From: Melitaea cinxia
Lineage: Eukaryota; Arthropoda; Insecta; Lepidoptera; Nymphalidae
Length of the DNA: 64,000 nt
Reading direction: 5' to 3'
NCBI RefSeq assembly: GCF_905220565.1
Contig: NC_059398.1
Location: 3,224,001-3,288,000 of the forward strand
The position numbers and the translations under genes were made by a program. Below are positions 1 to 11,100 of the stretch, in pieces. The stretch's first letter is position 1, and each line of letters begins with the position of its first letter. The notes beneath the pieces were generated by a model. That model was not told the DNA's origin. It worked only from the letters and a program-made list of their open reading frames with translations, and did no database searches.

Positions 1-205
1 TATGGGAGTATAGAAAAGTGTTGTTTTTAGACTTTTTCAGGAAAGTAAAAAAATTTTTTTTTTTTCTTAGAATTTTTCTCTCCGTAAGAACCATCCTCGT
101 ACTTCAAGGAATATTTTAAAAAAAGAATTAGCGAAATCGGTCCAACCGTTCTCGAGTTTTGCGCTTAGCAACACATTCAGCGACTCATTTTTATATTATA
201 GATTA
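1..205 (+). repeat. 3' part of a dispersed repeat
   Basis: The segment ends in a stereotyped tail (CCGTTCTCGAGTTTTGCGC, then a CATTCAGCGA stretch and TTTTTATATTATAGAT). I know this style of tail from dispersed repeats in Lepidoptera. It lies in the intron just before the first Rabenosyn-5 exon. The left end is outside the window, so its class is undetermined. Confidence 0.35.
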
Positions 206-242
206 TACTTACATAGCATTTTTAAAAAATTGTAATTGTCAG

Positions 243-3242
243 CATCAAACATTAGGAACTACAGTGTTACTCTTTATATTCCTAACATAAAAAAGGGCGA
301 AGTCTCATATACCATAATTACTGTTTCAGAATCAATAGTTGATCCGTCCAGACCCCAAACATCTCAAGCTGAGGAAGTTAATGAGAAAAATGGCATGCGT
401 CTATGTGAACACTGTTACAATCTAATAGAGTTGCGGAAACAAGTACAGGAGAATAGAAATGCTAAGACTATTCTAGTGACGGCCTATGATCAAATGAGAA
501 GCTTAATGGACCAAGCAAAGCCTGCTGTGGCCATGTATGAAAAGGTAGAGTCTATATTTATACTAATAATCTTTTTTTTTCACGGCGTTTAGCAGGTAGA
601 CATGAATAATTTTGCCAATTTAATGTAGGAGCTAAAAGATTATTTGGTGAGATTGAGAATGCAATCTTACATACTAATATTATAAAACTGACGACTTTGT
701 TTGCTTGAACACACTGATCTTAAGATCTACTGGTCCGAATTGAAATATTCTTTTTGTGTTGTATGATTGATTCACTTACCAAGGAAGGCTATAGGTTTAC
801 TTATATTTCTAAACTAATCTAATAAAAGGGGTTGTTACTCTTTTACGCAAAAATACTAAACTTGTAATGAAACATGGTACATTGAATGTAAATCCCATGG
901 AAATCCATGGCATCTGAATTAATGCAGGTAAAACAACGAGGTGCAACTTTTGTTACTTGAATAACAAATCTTCTTTCACATTTGTAACTTTTGGAATATT
1001 CGTTTTAGATGTGCCAAAGCCTGTTCGATGGAGAAACAACGTATAATCTCTCAGATATAAACGCGATCCGTGGCCGCATCGGCAAACTTGCGGAAGGTAT
1101 TGATCTACTCAGTAAACAGATTGTCGCTTTCCCTGCAGAACCGGGTACTAGACAAGCAAAACTACAGAATTCGATTAGACAAGCAGCTTCACATTATATT
1201 AAGGTAATTTTTAAATATAATAAATTTAGGGCCTGTTTATGTAATGGCCAAATCATTCACTAAAGATTGTATAAAGCTAACTGTGAAAAACGTTACTCTT
1301 TTAGGAAGAACTTTTGTCACTGCGAAAGTTACCAACAGAGGCACAGATAGAAGAAGTAAGAAGACAGCGATACGAACGTGCCCAGAGACAAATACAAAGA
1401 GAGAGAATGAGAAATGAGAGGGAGAGACGGGACGAGGGAGCGGAGCCTAGCGGCTCTTGGGTGGATAATACCTCCCAAGACGATGACAACCCGCTACTGG
1501 AACAGATGAACATAATAAGAGGTTATATTAAAGAGGCAAGGAAAGAACTGAGATTTGAGGAGGTAATTTATGATACTGTTTTCTTTGACTTCAAAAAAAA
1601 AATGAGACGAGGTTCTCAATTCAATTGTTTGTTTTATGTGTGTTACCACTGTTATAGTTCGCGTCATGTAAAAAGAACGCTGGTCTTGAAGCTGCGCAGA
1701 AGCGATTTATCGGTCTATTTGGTGGTACGGGGTAGGGGACGGGAGTGTTTATCACGTGTCGCATGCTTGCCGGTGTGCTATTGGTTGGACAGTTTGACGT
1801 CGACTCAAAATATTATCGCGCACAAAAGTTTTAAATTACAAAATTCTCCATTTACTATTTATTTCACTAAAAAACAAATATCAATTTATCATTTTAAACA
1901 CATAAAAACTATTAAGATACGAATATCGAGAGTACAGATAATATTTTTGAATACGACATTTCAATAACTAAAAAATTTGTTATTGCTTTTGTTTAAAAAA
2001 AAATTGTGATTTTGTAAAGTGATAATTATTATACTTATTTAGTCCGAATTATTCGCTCTTGTATTTCTAGTATTTTTTAATGTACCTACCAATAACCATT
2101 ATACGAAGCCGCGAGTGAAAGCCTAATTAAAAAATAAAACAGTAGTACTTGTGCGCGAGTATACCCATGCGCAAACGCACCACCTTCAGTTTCTTTCAGC
2201 GTTCTTTTTACATGACGCGAACTATACCTTATAACTTTTTATTTGATGTGCCAATTTTCATGATTCTTTTTTTAATCGAAAGCTTGTCATATGGTCCCAT
2301 TTAAATTTGACCGAGATCTGACGAGTACTTAATAATAAATAATAATAAATACTCTTTATTGTACACCACAAAGAAACATTACAAAAAAAAGGGATACATG
2401 CAAAGAAAGATGTACAAAGGCGGTCTTATCGCTAAAAGCGAGTACTTTTTGAATTATTCCTAATAATGCGTGTTTAATTGACTGTTTTGCCTATGTTACA
2501 TACTTCGTGTTACATGTCGATGCAATTGAAGTCGGTTTTTTTTTTCATTTCCGAGCAAATACTTTGTATAGATTAGTAATCATCTGTTTGAGAATAGTCG
2601 GGATGACCATTTTAATTAATTTATATTTCTAGTATTTTTTAGAAGTTTGTATTAAAACAACAGCGGTGTTTTTTGTTTCTTTGTGTAGATATTTTTACAA
2701 AAACGAAAACACTTAAGAAACTGGGTCGTCGGATTGTAAGTGGTCACCCCTGTCCTTTCCTTACATCAGCTAAATTAGGAGTACGTATTCATGCTAGTCA
2801 GTGTTTTTTTTAAAAAGCACTAAAAAGAATTAGACAGTGAGATAAAATTGATAGAATGGGTCTCTCCATTGATCCAATTTTATGATATGTTGAATTTGTA
2901 TTGGAAGTTGAACCAGTTCCGTAATGACTGGAACTAAAAAGAAACATAATTAGTGTATATTTATAAAGTTTGTGCCTATGATTTGTTGGAGACACATTCT
3001 CAAACAATTAAATACAATAAATAATTCAATTTAAAATTATAAGAAACTTTTTATTACTATGACTTGTACTTTTGTTTACTATTTGCCAATTATTAACCGT
3101 ATAAGTTCCAATCCCAATGTAGCTTGACAGCTTGTTAAATTGGCATATCACAAGTAACATTACAAACTGTTTTGCTTAATTGTTTTTTTTTTTTTTTTGC
3201 TAATGAGCTAAACGCTTCTCAAACATTTCTAAGTCTCATCAT

Positions 3243-3293
<51 letters not shown>

Positions 3294-3404
3294 TGGCAAT
3301 ATTGTGTTAAAGTACATATTTTATTTCAGGTGGAAATATTAGAAACAAACTTGAAGGAGTTAAAGAAAGAATATCACTTGCAAAAGCTATCAAACAAGTC
3401 CTAG
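243..3404 (+). CDS. Rbsn-5: Rabenosyn-5, 3' part (four exons)
   Basis: Exons read as 243-544, 1009-1203, 1305-1562 and 3330-3404 (TAG). All internal junctions are phase 0 with GT..AG borders. The first exon opens after an AG at 241-242 and carries the last Cys pair of a FYVE-type zinc finger (LCEHCY). The next exons give a helical Rab-binding region (NPLLEQMNIIRGYIKEARKE), with a charged Arg/Glu stretch between, and the last exon closes a short coiled coil ending in LSNKS. Rabenosyn-5 is a PI3P- and Rab4/Rab5-binding effector acting in early-endosome fusion and recycling. The N-terminal C2H2 finger and the first half of FYVE must lie upstream of the window. The last intron (1563-3329) is packed with nested transposons. 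The family call rests on recalled similarity. The exact start of the first exon is less certain because its polypyrimidine tract is weak. Confidence 0.8.
1655..2224. mobile_element. MITE with 28-bp perfect TIRs and TA duplication
   Basis: The 28 bases at 1655-1682, starting TAGTTCGCGTCATGTAAAAA, recur as an exact reverse complement at 2197-2224. TA dinucleotides flank both ends (1653-1654 and 2225-2226). That is the signature of a Tc1/mariner- or PIF-type non-autonomous element. No transposase is encoded. It is inserted in the ACCGACTTC-family element of Rabenosyn-5 intron 3. Confidence 0.8.
2331..2438 (-). mobile_element. 5'-truncated LINE 3' tail with 9-bp TSD
   Basis: CGAGTACTT occurs at 2322-2330 and again at 2439-2447, flanking a ~108-bp insert. 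Read on the minus strand, the insert ends in an AATAAA-like signal and a TTATTATTATT tail. This is the usual signature of target-primed reverse transcription with 5' truncation. The LINE clade cannot be told from so short a piece. Confidence 0.7.
3246..3289. repeat. (AT)22 microsatellite
   Basis: An uninterrupted AT dinucleotide run of about 22 units in the last Rabenosyn-5 intron, ~40 bp before the final 3' splice site. Confidence 0.95.
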
Positions 3405-3523
3405 TCATTTCCATTACATGATTATATAGTTTAATTTATTTTATAATATATTATAAGCACATTTTGTATTTAAATTATTAATGATTATTATTTTTAAGTC
3501 TTATTATCTCTTGTAGATGCAAG

Positions 3524-3529
3524 AATAAA
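3524..3529 (+). terminator. Poly(A) signal of Rabenosyn-5
   Basis: AATAAA 120 bp after the stop codon, in the 210-bp gap to the convergent dynein gene. Position fits a 3' end; not proven. Confidence 0.5.
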
Positions 3530-3551
3530 TTTGAAGTTACAAATACATTTT

Positions 3552-3557
3552 TTTATT
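3552..3557 (-). terminator. Poly(A) signal of the dynein intermediate chain gene
   Basis: TTTATT on the plus strand reads AATAAA on the minus strand, ~58 bp after the DNAI4-like stop codon. The two convergent genes would have their 3' signals within ~25 bp of each other. Confidence 0.45.
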
Positions 3558-3614
3558 TTTATACATCACCCATCGTTCTGTGTTCTACTATTTCCTATTT
3601 GTAGATCGCTTCAT

Positions 3615-5798
3615 TTACTGACCGAATTTTTCCCTAAATTTCTCTAACTTTTCCAACTGTCTCAACAGCTGTGGTCGTGTACATATAGCCCTTCTGATTG
3701 TTTCATCTAACAATTTCTTTTGGTAGAACGGAGGTATCGGCGTATCTTCCAAATGGAATGTATGTACACGTCCCAGTGTATCCCCAACAAACACGTTGTC
3801 TCCGGACGGTGAAAATTTAATATAAGTCAGGACAATTTGTCCGGGAAAAGTGTATTCTGCACAAGGCATATGTGTTTTCCTACGAAGATCCCAAATGGAA
3901 AGAACGTTACCACTAGCGGATATCAGAATAGTCGAGTTGATTGGACAAAAGGCTATATCGTATACAGCGGCGGGGCACATCATTGTCAGTATTACGTCGT
4001 CTATCCCTTCCATCCAAAGTCTAATCGCATTGTCAGCACCGCATGATGCTAATAACGTATCCATGAATGGAGAAAACTGTATGCTATAAACAGGCCCTGC
4101 GTGAGCCTGAAATACATCCATATGTTGATTTAAATAATGCGTAGAGCATTTGTGAATACAACCTTCGTCAGTACCAACTAAATATACGTGTCCGACTTTA
4201 GGATGCCACTTCATACACAGTGCTGCTGGATATCTTGTAATAGGTACGTCCTCCTTGATACAAAGCCTAGGTGCCTCTAAACCCTTCATTTTACCTTCAA
4301 CAGTCGATATACGCATCAGTGGCGTACATATAAAATCATGGGTTTTCGTACTAGTAAATTTGTTAATCCTTCCATCTTGACATGTTGTTATAACGAAATT
4401 GTTGTCCCTATCGATCGAACGCCAACTAGCAGTCCATATTGGCTCAAAACAAGGATTAGTATCACGTTTACTCGTAGCGATTGTCTTTATCGAGTAAGAC
4501 GTGATGTCTAAAATTAAAACATCGCCGTTCGCAAAGCCACACGCCAACCAATTTGGATTTTTTTCTGAAAAAGCCACTGACGTTAGAGGATCTTCAAAAT
4601 GATATATTCTTTCAGGCTTACAGGGATTTTTCGTACACCAAATGCACAATAATCCTGTGTGGTGTTCGGCATAGGTAAATTTACCGTGAGCAGCTGCTAG
4701 GATATTTTTATTTTTAGGATTGAATGAAATACTTGTGATCGGTCTATTTTGTGTCTCATCGCACTCTAATGTCCACAGTGGTTTCATAGTATAGACATAA
4801 ACTAAATCCAAAGCGCGTGGATCTATCCTGATTAGACCACGGAATTTTTTTTGAGCATTTGAATATTCCAAGGAGGCTAAAACACGTTCAGTTAAGAGAA
4901 CCGCATCCAAAAATTGAGGTGTGCTTAGTATTTGTTCGATTGTTTTCTCCTTCTTTTCGTCTAATGTATCTAATGATATTTTCTTTTTGCGCAGTAAAGT
5001 CGGTGCGGCTGATTGGTACAGAACCATTTCATCGGGTTTTTCTTCCGCTTTTACTCTCGCAAGACGCATATAAGTATCGTGCATGTCCCACATTGATGCA
5101 AATGTTATAGCATTTTTCTTTTGTGGCCTTACGGATAGTGTATGTCTAGTTTGTGTAACACATTCCTTTGTTTGAGTTTCTTCTGTTACCATTTTTCTAT
5201 TCTTCCCTTTGCCAACAGTTATATATTGATAAAATTCATTTTCCTCCTCCACCGCAGCACCGTCCGGTGTTCCTTTTTCATATGAAAAACTTGGTAGCTC
5301 GAACAGAAAACATGTTTCCGTTTCTTTCATAACAATTAAGATTTCTGGAGGGTAAGACATAATAGGTTGTATTTTAGGCAAATAAAAAGCTGACGGTGCT
5401 TTTTCTAAATCTTGCCGGTCGGATGTAAAGCCTTCTTCCGTGTTCGATGTGTGATCGATATATATGTCGTCAAGGGAGATCGTAGTCGCGTATACTTTCA
5501 TACCCGTATCAACGGCGGATTTGGATTTTCCCTTCGTTTCTTTAGTAATTATTTCGCTACGGGCTCTCGGCTTACTTTCAAATGCAGCATGAGTAAATGT
5601 TTCTTCCATCGTAACATAATTTGGATCTACTATATTATCAGGAGTACAATCGATACCGTCCACCACTATTCTATAGATTTCTCTCTTTTCCATAAAATTG
5701 GCGGTAGCTTTACTCACTCTGGATGCTGTATCAGAGACACTTGCCTTAGAAGGTTCTGTAGTAGCATAGGAATCTTGATCTAAAGATTCGTGTGACAT
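3615..5798 (-). CDS. DNAI4: Axonemal dynein intermediate chain, DNAI4/WDR78 (IC138)-like
   Basis: A 727-aa open frame in one exon, ATG at 5798 and TAA at 3615. Residues ~1-340 are charged and poorly conserved. They include an 'ETQTKECVTQT' stretch and 'ASMWDMHDTYMRL', which resemble the WDR78 N-terminal region. Residues ~345-700 form a WD40 repeat domain (GLLCIWCTKNPCKPERIY, AGPVYSIQFSP, LSIWDLRRKTH). In known proteins this family is the IC138 intermediate chain of inner dynein arm I1/f, which regulates ciliary and flagellar beating. In an insect the likely site is sperm flagella or sensory cilia. It is tail-to-tail with Rabenosyn-5 and divergent from the SH3 gene. The lack of introns over 2.2 kb is notable next to its split neighbours and could reflect retroposition or lineage-specific intron loss. 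DNAI3/WDR63 is the main alternative. Confidence 0.8.
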   Translation of the reverse strand: MSHESLDQDSYATTEPSKASVSDTASRVSKATANFMEKREIYRIVVDGIDCTPDNIVDPNYVTMEETFTHAAFESKPRARSEIITKETKGKSKSAVDTGMKVYATTISLDDIYIDHTSNTEEGFTSDRQDLEKAPSAFYLPKIQPIMSYPPEILIVMKETETCFLFELPSFSYEKGTPDGAAVEEENEFYQYITVGKGKNRKMVTEETQTKECVTQTRHTLSVRPQKKNAITFASMWDMHDTYMRLARVKAEEKPDEMVLYQSAAPTLLRKKKISLDTLDEKKEKTIEQILSTPQFLDAVLLTERVLASLEYSNAQKKFRGLIRIDPRALDLVYVYTMKPLWTLECDETQNRPITSISFNPKNKNILAAAHGKFTYAEHHTGLLCIWCTKNPCKPERIYHFEDPLTSVAFSEKNPNWLACGFANGDVLILDITSYSIKTIATSKRDTNPCFEPIWTASWRSIDRDNNFVITTCQDGRINKFTSTKTHDFICTPLMRISTVEGKMKGLEAPRLCIKEDVPITRYPAALCMKWHPKVGHVYLVGTDEGCIHKCSTHYLNQHMDVFQAHAGPVYSIQFSPFMDTLLASCGADNAIRLWMEGIDDVILTMMCPAAVYDIAFCPINSTILISASGNVLSIWDLRRKTHMPCAEYTFPGQIVLTYIKFSPSGDNVFVGDTLGRVHTFHLEDTPIPPFYQKKLLDETIRRAICTRPQLLRQLEKLEKFREKFGQ

Positions 5799-6619
5799 CT
5801 TGTATATATTACTTTATTTAATAAAAAGATAATCTTTAAGAATTAATACCTACACAAAGAAAATCGCAGAAGACGAATAATAGAAAGAACTGAAGAGAAT
5901 GATGAATAGAAAATGCAATTTGCCGTTTGAATCATTTCATAATTGTCAAAAATGTTTACAATATGGTTAATGTGTGTCAAATTAATATCAATCAATCGTT
6001 TGTAAATTTAAAGAGATAAAAATAATTATTTTTATTATATATTTTTTATTTACAGCGGAACTAAATGTTTCATTTTTACTGTATAAAATATAATTATGTA
6101 ATATTTTAGTTTTCTTTTTTGCATCTCCGTCTTGACCACATTTTTAAAGGAAATAATATGGGTTTTGCTCTTTTATCACGTGTGAGGTTTTTAAATTAAG
6201 CTTTTTTTTCTCTTTTTTGGTAAGTAAATAATCTCATCTTACTTACGTGAAGTAGGTAATATTAAATAAAACGTATAAAAGTACGAGAAACAAAATTAAA
6301 AAGATTTAAAAAAAAAAATTGAACATTCATTACCAATAATTTTGCTTTGCCGAAGTAAAATATGTATCTATGTGTCTACAAAATATATAATATGTCTTAG
6401 AAATTAAATATTCGTAAGGCTTTTTAGTAAGGCTGTATACATCACTTTTATATATTTTTATATATATTTTTAGTAAATATTAGGGCTTGTTTAATGAGAT
6501 GATTGATTGATGATTTCCCACTCTTCCCGTTTCAATTTGGTACAGTTTAGGTTTTAGAGACGGTTAATTGTTAATAGCAAAATCATCTGATTATTAATGA
6601 TAGTTCTACATTTGTTTGA
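5799..6619. other. AT-rich 5' flank of the dynein gene
   Basis: No coding frame or recognisable repeat seen. It should hold the dynein gene promoter on the minus strand. Confidence 0.4.
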
Positions 6620-6620
6620 C

Positions 6621-6945
6621 GACCACTCTGGTGTAATGGTGCGTGTGCCGTGTCGGCGGCGCTTAAACACTGACGGTCGTGGGTTCGATTCTCGCTCGGA
6701 ATAGACATTTGTGTTTATACAAATATTTGTTTCTGGTCTGGTTGTTAGTCCTTGTGGGTCTCGTGTGCCTCGGAGAGCACGTTAAGCTGTCGGTTCCGGT
6801 TGTTATCATGTACACCTGAAAAAGATCGTTACTTATGAGTAGGTATATCCGCCAACCCGTAGTTGAGCAGCGAAGTGGATTAAGCTCTGATTCTTCTCTC
6901 ACATGTGAAAAGTGTCCTATGCCCAGCAGTGGGATATTACATATA
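6621..6945 (+). mobile_element. tRNA-derived SINE, copy 1
   Basis: The head has pol III boxes: A box TGGTGTAATGG and B box GGTTCGATTC. The body contains TTAGTCCTTGTGGGTCTC and GGTTGTTATCATGTACACC. The tail is CCTATGCCCAGCAGTGGG followed by an AT microsatellite. Further copies lie at 35876-36205 (good match) and 56505-56850 (worn). The head is not a functional tRNA because it lacks a foldable acceptor stem. The tail resembles the 3' end of lepidopteran LINEs, as expected for SINEs mobilised by a partner LINE. Confidence 0.8.
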
Positions 6946-8092
6946 TATATACAGGGTAAAGCGTAATAGATTTGTAAGATACCAAACACTATTCCACAAG
7001 CTACTTACCTACAGTAGCGGATCAGTAATCATACTAACACCAAAGCAAGTTAATCTGTATGCCTACCCTAGGCTAACTGGTTGAACATAATTATATTATT
7101 ACGCGCGCACAATATAATGCGCATGGTGATGCAGATTATAATCTATATGCGTACATATTGCAATCCTATTAAATATTGTTATATACCCACGATCAGTCAC
7201 TGGTTCGATCATGTAAAACGCTTATTAGCTCATTAAAAGGCGTATTAAGTCTCCGACCGAACATATAATCAGGTATAACGTGTATCTACCGAGTGGTCTA
7301 TAATAAAACAAGATAATGCGAGGTTACCGAGACGCCGTGACAGTGAGAAGTGTAGCATATCGCACACGATGTCGTTTCGCTTTGTGAAGCGTGATTCCGC
7401 CTCCAAGAGTTCAACGGTTCTTTACTTGTGAATAGATATTGTACTTTATATTTATCCTTGACAGATCCATGGTTAACTACGTAAGACTATATCTACATTG
7501 CACATTGTAAATTATATACTGTAATCAACTTTTTTCTCGTAGACTTTGTATACATTGACATAAAAAATATATGTAGCTACCTACGCCTTACTCTCTAATC
7601 TGGCTCATAATTTTAGACGATCTTCATCTTACTTTTTAGAAAAGATTTGACATGATATGATAACTCGTAAATTAGGTACATTTTAGATATTATTCTACTT
7701 ATTTGGATACCTAGAATATTTTTAATTTACTTTACCATCAGAACTGCGTCACGTATAATTTAAATTTAGTCCGGACTTTTTTGTCATGAAGTTTAATGGT
7801 TGGAAGCCGTAGGAAATAATTAAACATTAAGTAATAATAAACGACGGTAATAATTTTCCTCGATCCTTAAAACAACAAGTTAGTATTTACCTATAGGTAC
7901 CTAACCACCGATACCGAACATAATTCCAAATGTTTATGCAAAAAAAAAAATAACAGCCGCTAAACATGGAAACGGACCCAATATTAATTACAAGACCTTT
8001 TTCGATTCTACGACATTATCATTAGTGAGTAATTTCGCAATGAGTAATTCGCCCTTTGTCCGAGTTTAAACACCCCGTGACGGTACCGGCGC
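6946..8092. other. Intergenic region upstream of the SH3 gene
   Basis: No gene or clear repeat. GC rises near 7300-7430 and again from ~8070, consistent with promoter or 5'UTR sequence of the divergent pair (dynein -, SH3 gene +). Confidence 0.35.
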
Positions 8093-8113
8093 ATGAGACG
8101 GAGCGTGACGTGA
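8093..8113 (+). other. Possible upstream ORF in the SH3-gene leader
   Basis: ATG followed by five codons and TGA in the GC-rich leader, 51 bp before the proposed start codon. It matters only if transcription begins upstream of it. Confidence 0.25.
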
Positions 8114-8164
8114 CCGAGGTGCATTAGCAGACCGCGCGCGTGCCGGCTCACACCTGGTGTTGCC

Positions 8165-11100
8165 ATGAAGAAGATACTTAGGAAGTTTAGCGAGAGTAAG
8201 TTTCATTTTGTAATACTGCACTTTATAGATTTAAAAACGCACAATTTTAAAAAATATTCTGTGTCAACAAAATATATAATGTCTAGATTTTTCTGTAGGT
8301 TTTTCCGTTAAAATGTTAGCTGTATTGTTTTAAATGTATTATATGCCATCCCACGCCGAGATACCTACAACTGCTGCGGTACAATAGTTGATTGCATTAC
8401 TTAAATAGAGGATTAAGAAACTATACCTATAATTTAATACATATTGTGTATGTTTATTTTGAAACGAAAAGTTAATATTTTGTGTAACTATTTGGATGAG
8501 TTTCAATTAATACATAATATCTATTAATAAAGATATGCTAAAAGTTTTGAAAACTGTCTTAGAAATTCTACAATCAATAAATAAATAACTTCTCCGATAT
8601 ATACTTATAGCAAGTAACGCTCGCATCATATCGATCACAGAATTTATTTATACTTATTAAAACAGCAACTTAGTAATATGTAATTAAAAAGGTGATGACC
8701 ATAAACAAACGCTTGCACGGAGGAATTTCAATAATTTGCAATCAGTTCACTGTTCAAATTATTCAAAGATAAATGTAATTGGATACAACAAAATATTTAC
8801 AAAGCCTATTATTAACCTTTACCGATTCTGAATACTTAATACTTTAAAGGCTAAATTCTTTTTTTAACCAAAATAGTATTATTCTAAGCAACATCCGTAC
8901 TATTCCGTACATTACCCTACTCTACCCCAGCTAATAATTTATGTGTGTGTGGGTCTTCCTGACAGGCCCGAGGGTCTGTCCGGGTACGGGCCTCGAGGTT
9001 GCCCTCTTTACCCGGGCTTTCATCACCGGGGCTTCGCTTCCGGGGTCACCTTATTTCGGCCCTAAAATAGAACGAGTTTTAATTACGTTTGAATATTTTG
9101 ATACATTGTTTGTCTGCTGGGCAAGGTAGGGCACCTTTTTCTCTATCCAGTTTTATCATCAGTGGCGTAGCGGCACACAACGCGCAAAATCACCACGAAT
9201 TTTTCAATTGACAAAAGAAAATCTTATTCTAAATCGCATTCGCGATGTAACACATATAAAAATACAGTAAATTTGAGAGCTTACCTACTTCTTCATTGAG
9301 GTTGGTTAATGAACATAATGAAAATTGTGCTTGCATTGGATGTGCTAAATTAATTTGGTAAAAAATGATTAGATGAATTAGTATGGGCGGCGTATTTTCG
9401 GCGGGCCCCGGGCGGCAAAAAACCACGCTGCGTCACTGGTGATCATCATAATTTTACTAAACTGTTTGTCTATTTAAAATAAACAGCAGCAACACTAGAT
9501 ACGGCGTTGAAAAAATGTTTTCTGTCGTTCTGCACTCTGTGTGATTATTGCCTTAATAATCGTTTATATAATATTTAGTTGAGTGGTATTCCTGATATAA
9601 TACAGATTGTGCGTGTAATCGTCTTTTTATAACAATAAAATAAATTATCAGTTACAAATGTACTAGCTTAACAGTAAAAATTAATGTCGTTCACACAATC
9701 TACTCTACGATACTACAAAAAGCGTACTCTCTCAAAAAGTCAAACCTATTCATTCATCTTTGCGTAACTCTCCTTATTTGTCCACGAATATTACAACGTC
9801 ATACATCCCAGGGTTTATCAGTCCAACGGCTAGCTCGTAATAAACGCGCGTTGAGTGTCCTGTGTCAGATGGTATCTTATAGAGGAGTTAATTTCTGCGC
9901 TTGCTCCGCGCCGCGCGCCGCCTACGTAACGTTGTATGCGCATGTGTAGAGCGATGTATCGTAATTACCATCTTCTTACAGAATGGTTGAAAATAATAAG
10001 CCTTATGTTATGACTACGTTATGGTTTATATTGGGCTCATTTAACATCAAAACGTGAATGCATCAAATTTTGATAGCTTTACTGCTAATTATATTTTACG
10101 GTTATTGGTAATTCTATATTAAAATATGGGTAACTAAACTACTAAAAAATGATAAGATCACAAATTTTATAAGCGTTTGTTGTGAATCAACTTCTTGGAT
10201 TAAATTTATTGGACTGTTAATCACCTCGATAACAGAGGCCATTGCCTAGCAATGGGAAAATTACATACTGTTAAAACAATATAAGCTAGTAAAACAATTG
10301 TCTAGTTACAATTGTTTTATCTTAAAAAACACTAAATTAATTAAGATTTCGTACGCATGCGTTAACGGTACTTTAATGCTGTATAAAATATATTCGATAA
10401 AATAAAGTAGGTGAAATCGTGATCGGGAAGGCACAGCCTCAGTGGAATTTCGGAACTCCTTCAACGCGCGGGAACGCGACATGCGCAGGCGCAGGACGAC
10501 TGGACACGAAGCGAGAGGTCGCGGGGTCGCCTGCGCAGACTTGCCCCGCCTCCCTAATTGCTGCGCCCCACGCAAATGATTTTTAGAGCTCCGTAAAACA
10601 AGATCAAGCCCGTAAACAGAAATGTTAAGCCAAGGATGTTCTTGATTATCAACAAATCGATACATGAAAAAGTCAAAATAAAAGTGGGGGAAAAATCATT
10701 TTCGTATTTACTAGTAAAAACTTGAAATAAAATATTTTTGGTTATATTGTTTGTAACTGGCAAGTTAAAAATTAAAAACAGTTTCCCGCCACTTTTCATA
10801 TGTTTTTCTGTCCGCCAAAATGGGTGAATCCAACGAGGAATTATAATGTGTTGCTTTAAAAAAGAAAAAATGCGACTCAAGCCATAAATTGTGACATGTA
10901 TGGACCTAATGTGGTGTCAGTAAGAGTAGCACAAAAATCAGGAAATACATATCAGGTCATTTTATGATTATTATTTAACCCATATTATAATATTATCTGT
11001 ATCATTATAATTTAAGCGTTTTAACTAGGTAAGTAAGCTTTTATTTCATATTTATTTATTAAGTGTTTTGTTGTTGAAAAGTGTGTTAATTTTATTGTAA

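Larger units (their letters stand above)
1586..2560 (+). mobile_element. ACCGACTTC-family inverted-repeat element, copy 1
   Basis: The left end (GACTTCAAAAA, then GAGGTTCTCAATTC) lies only ~25 bp after a Rabenosyn-5 splice donor. The right end (GCAATTGAAGTCGGTTTTTT) is near 2550. The body matches the copies at 20.8, 36.6, 41.6 and 47.7 kb. It is interrupted twice, by a TIR MITE at 1655-2224 and by a LINE tail at 2331-2438. Noncoding, presumably a non-autonomous DNA element. Confidence 0.65.

Noticed and set aside
10306..10880. Minus-strand genes near the CpG patch
   Set aside because: Overlapping frames have no homology I can see and arise from a GC-rich patch without stops.
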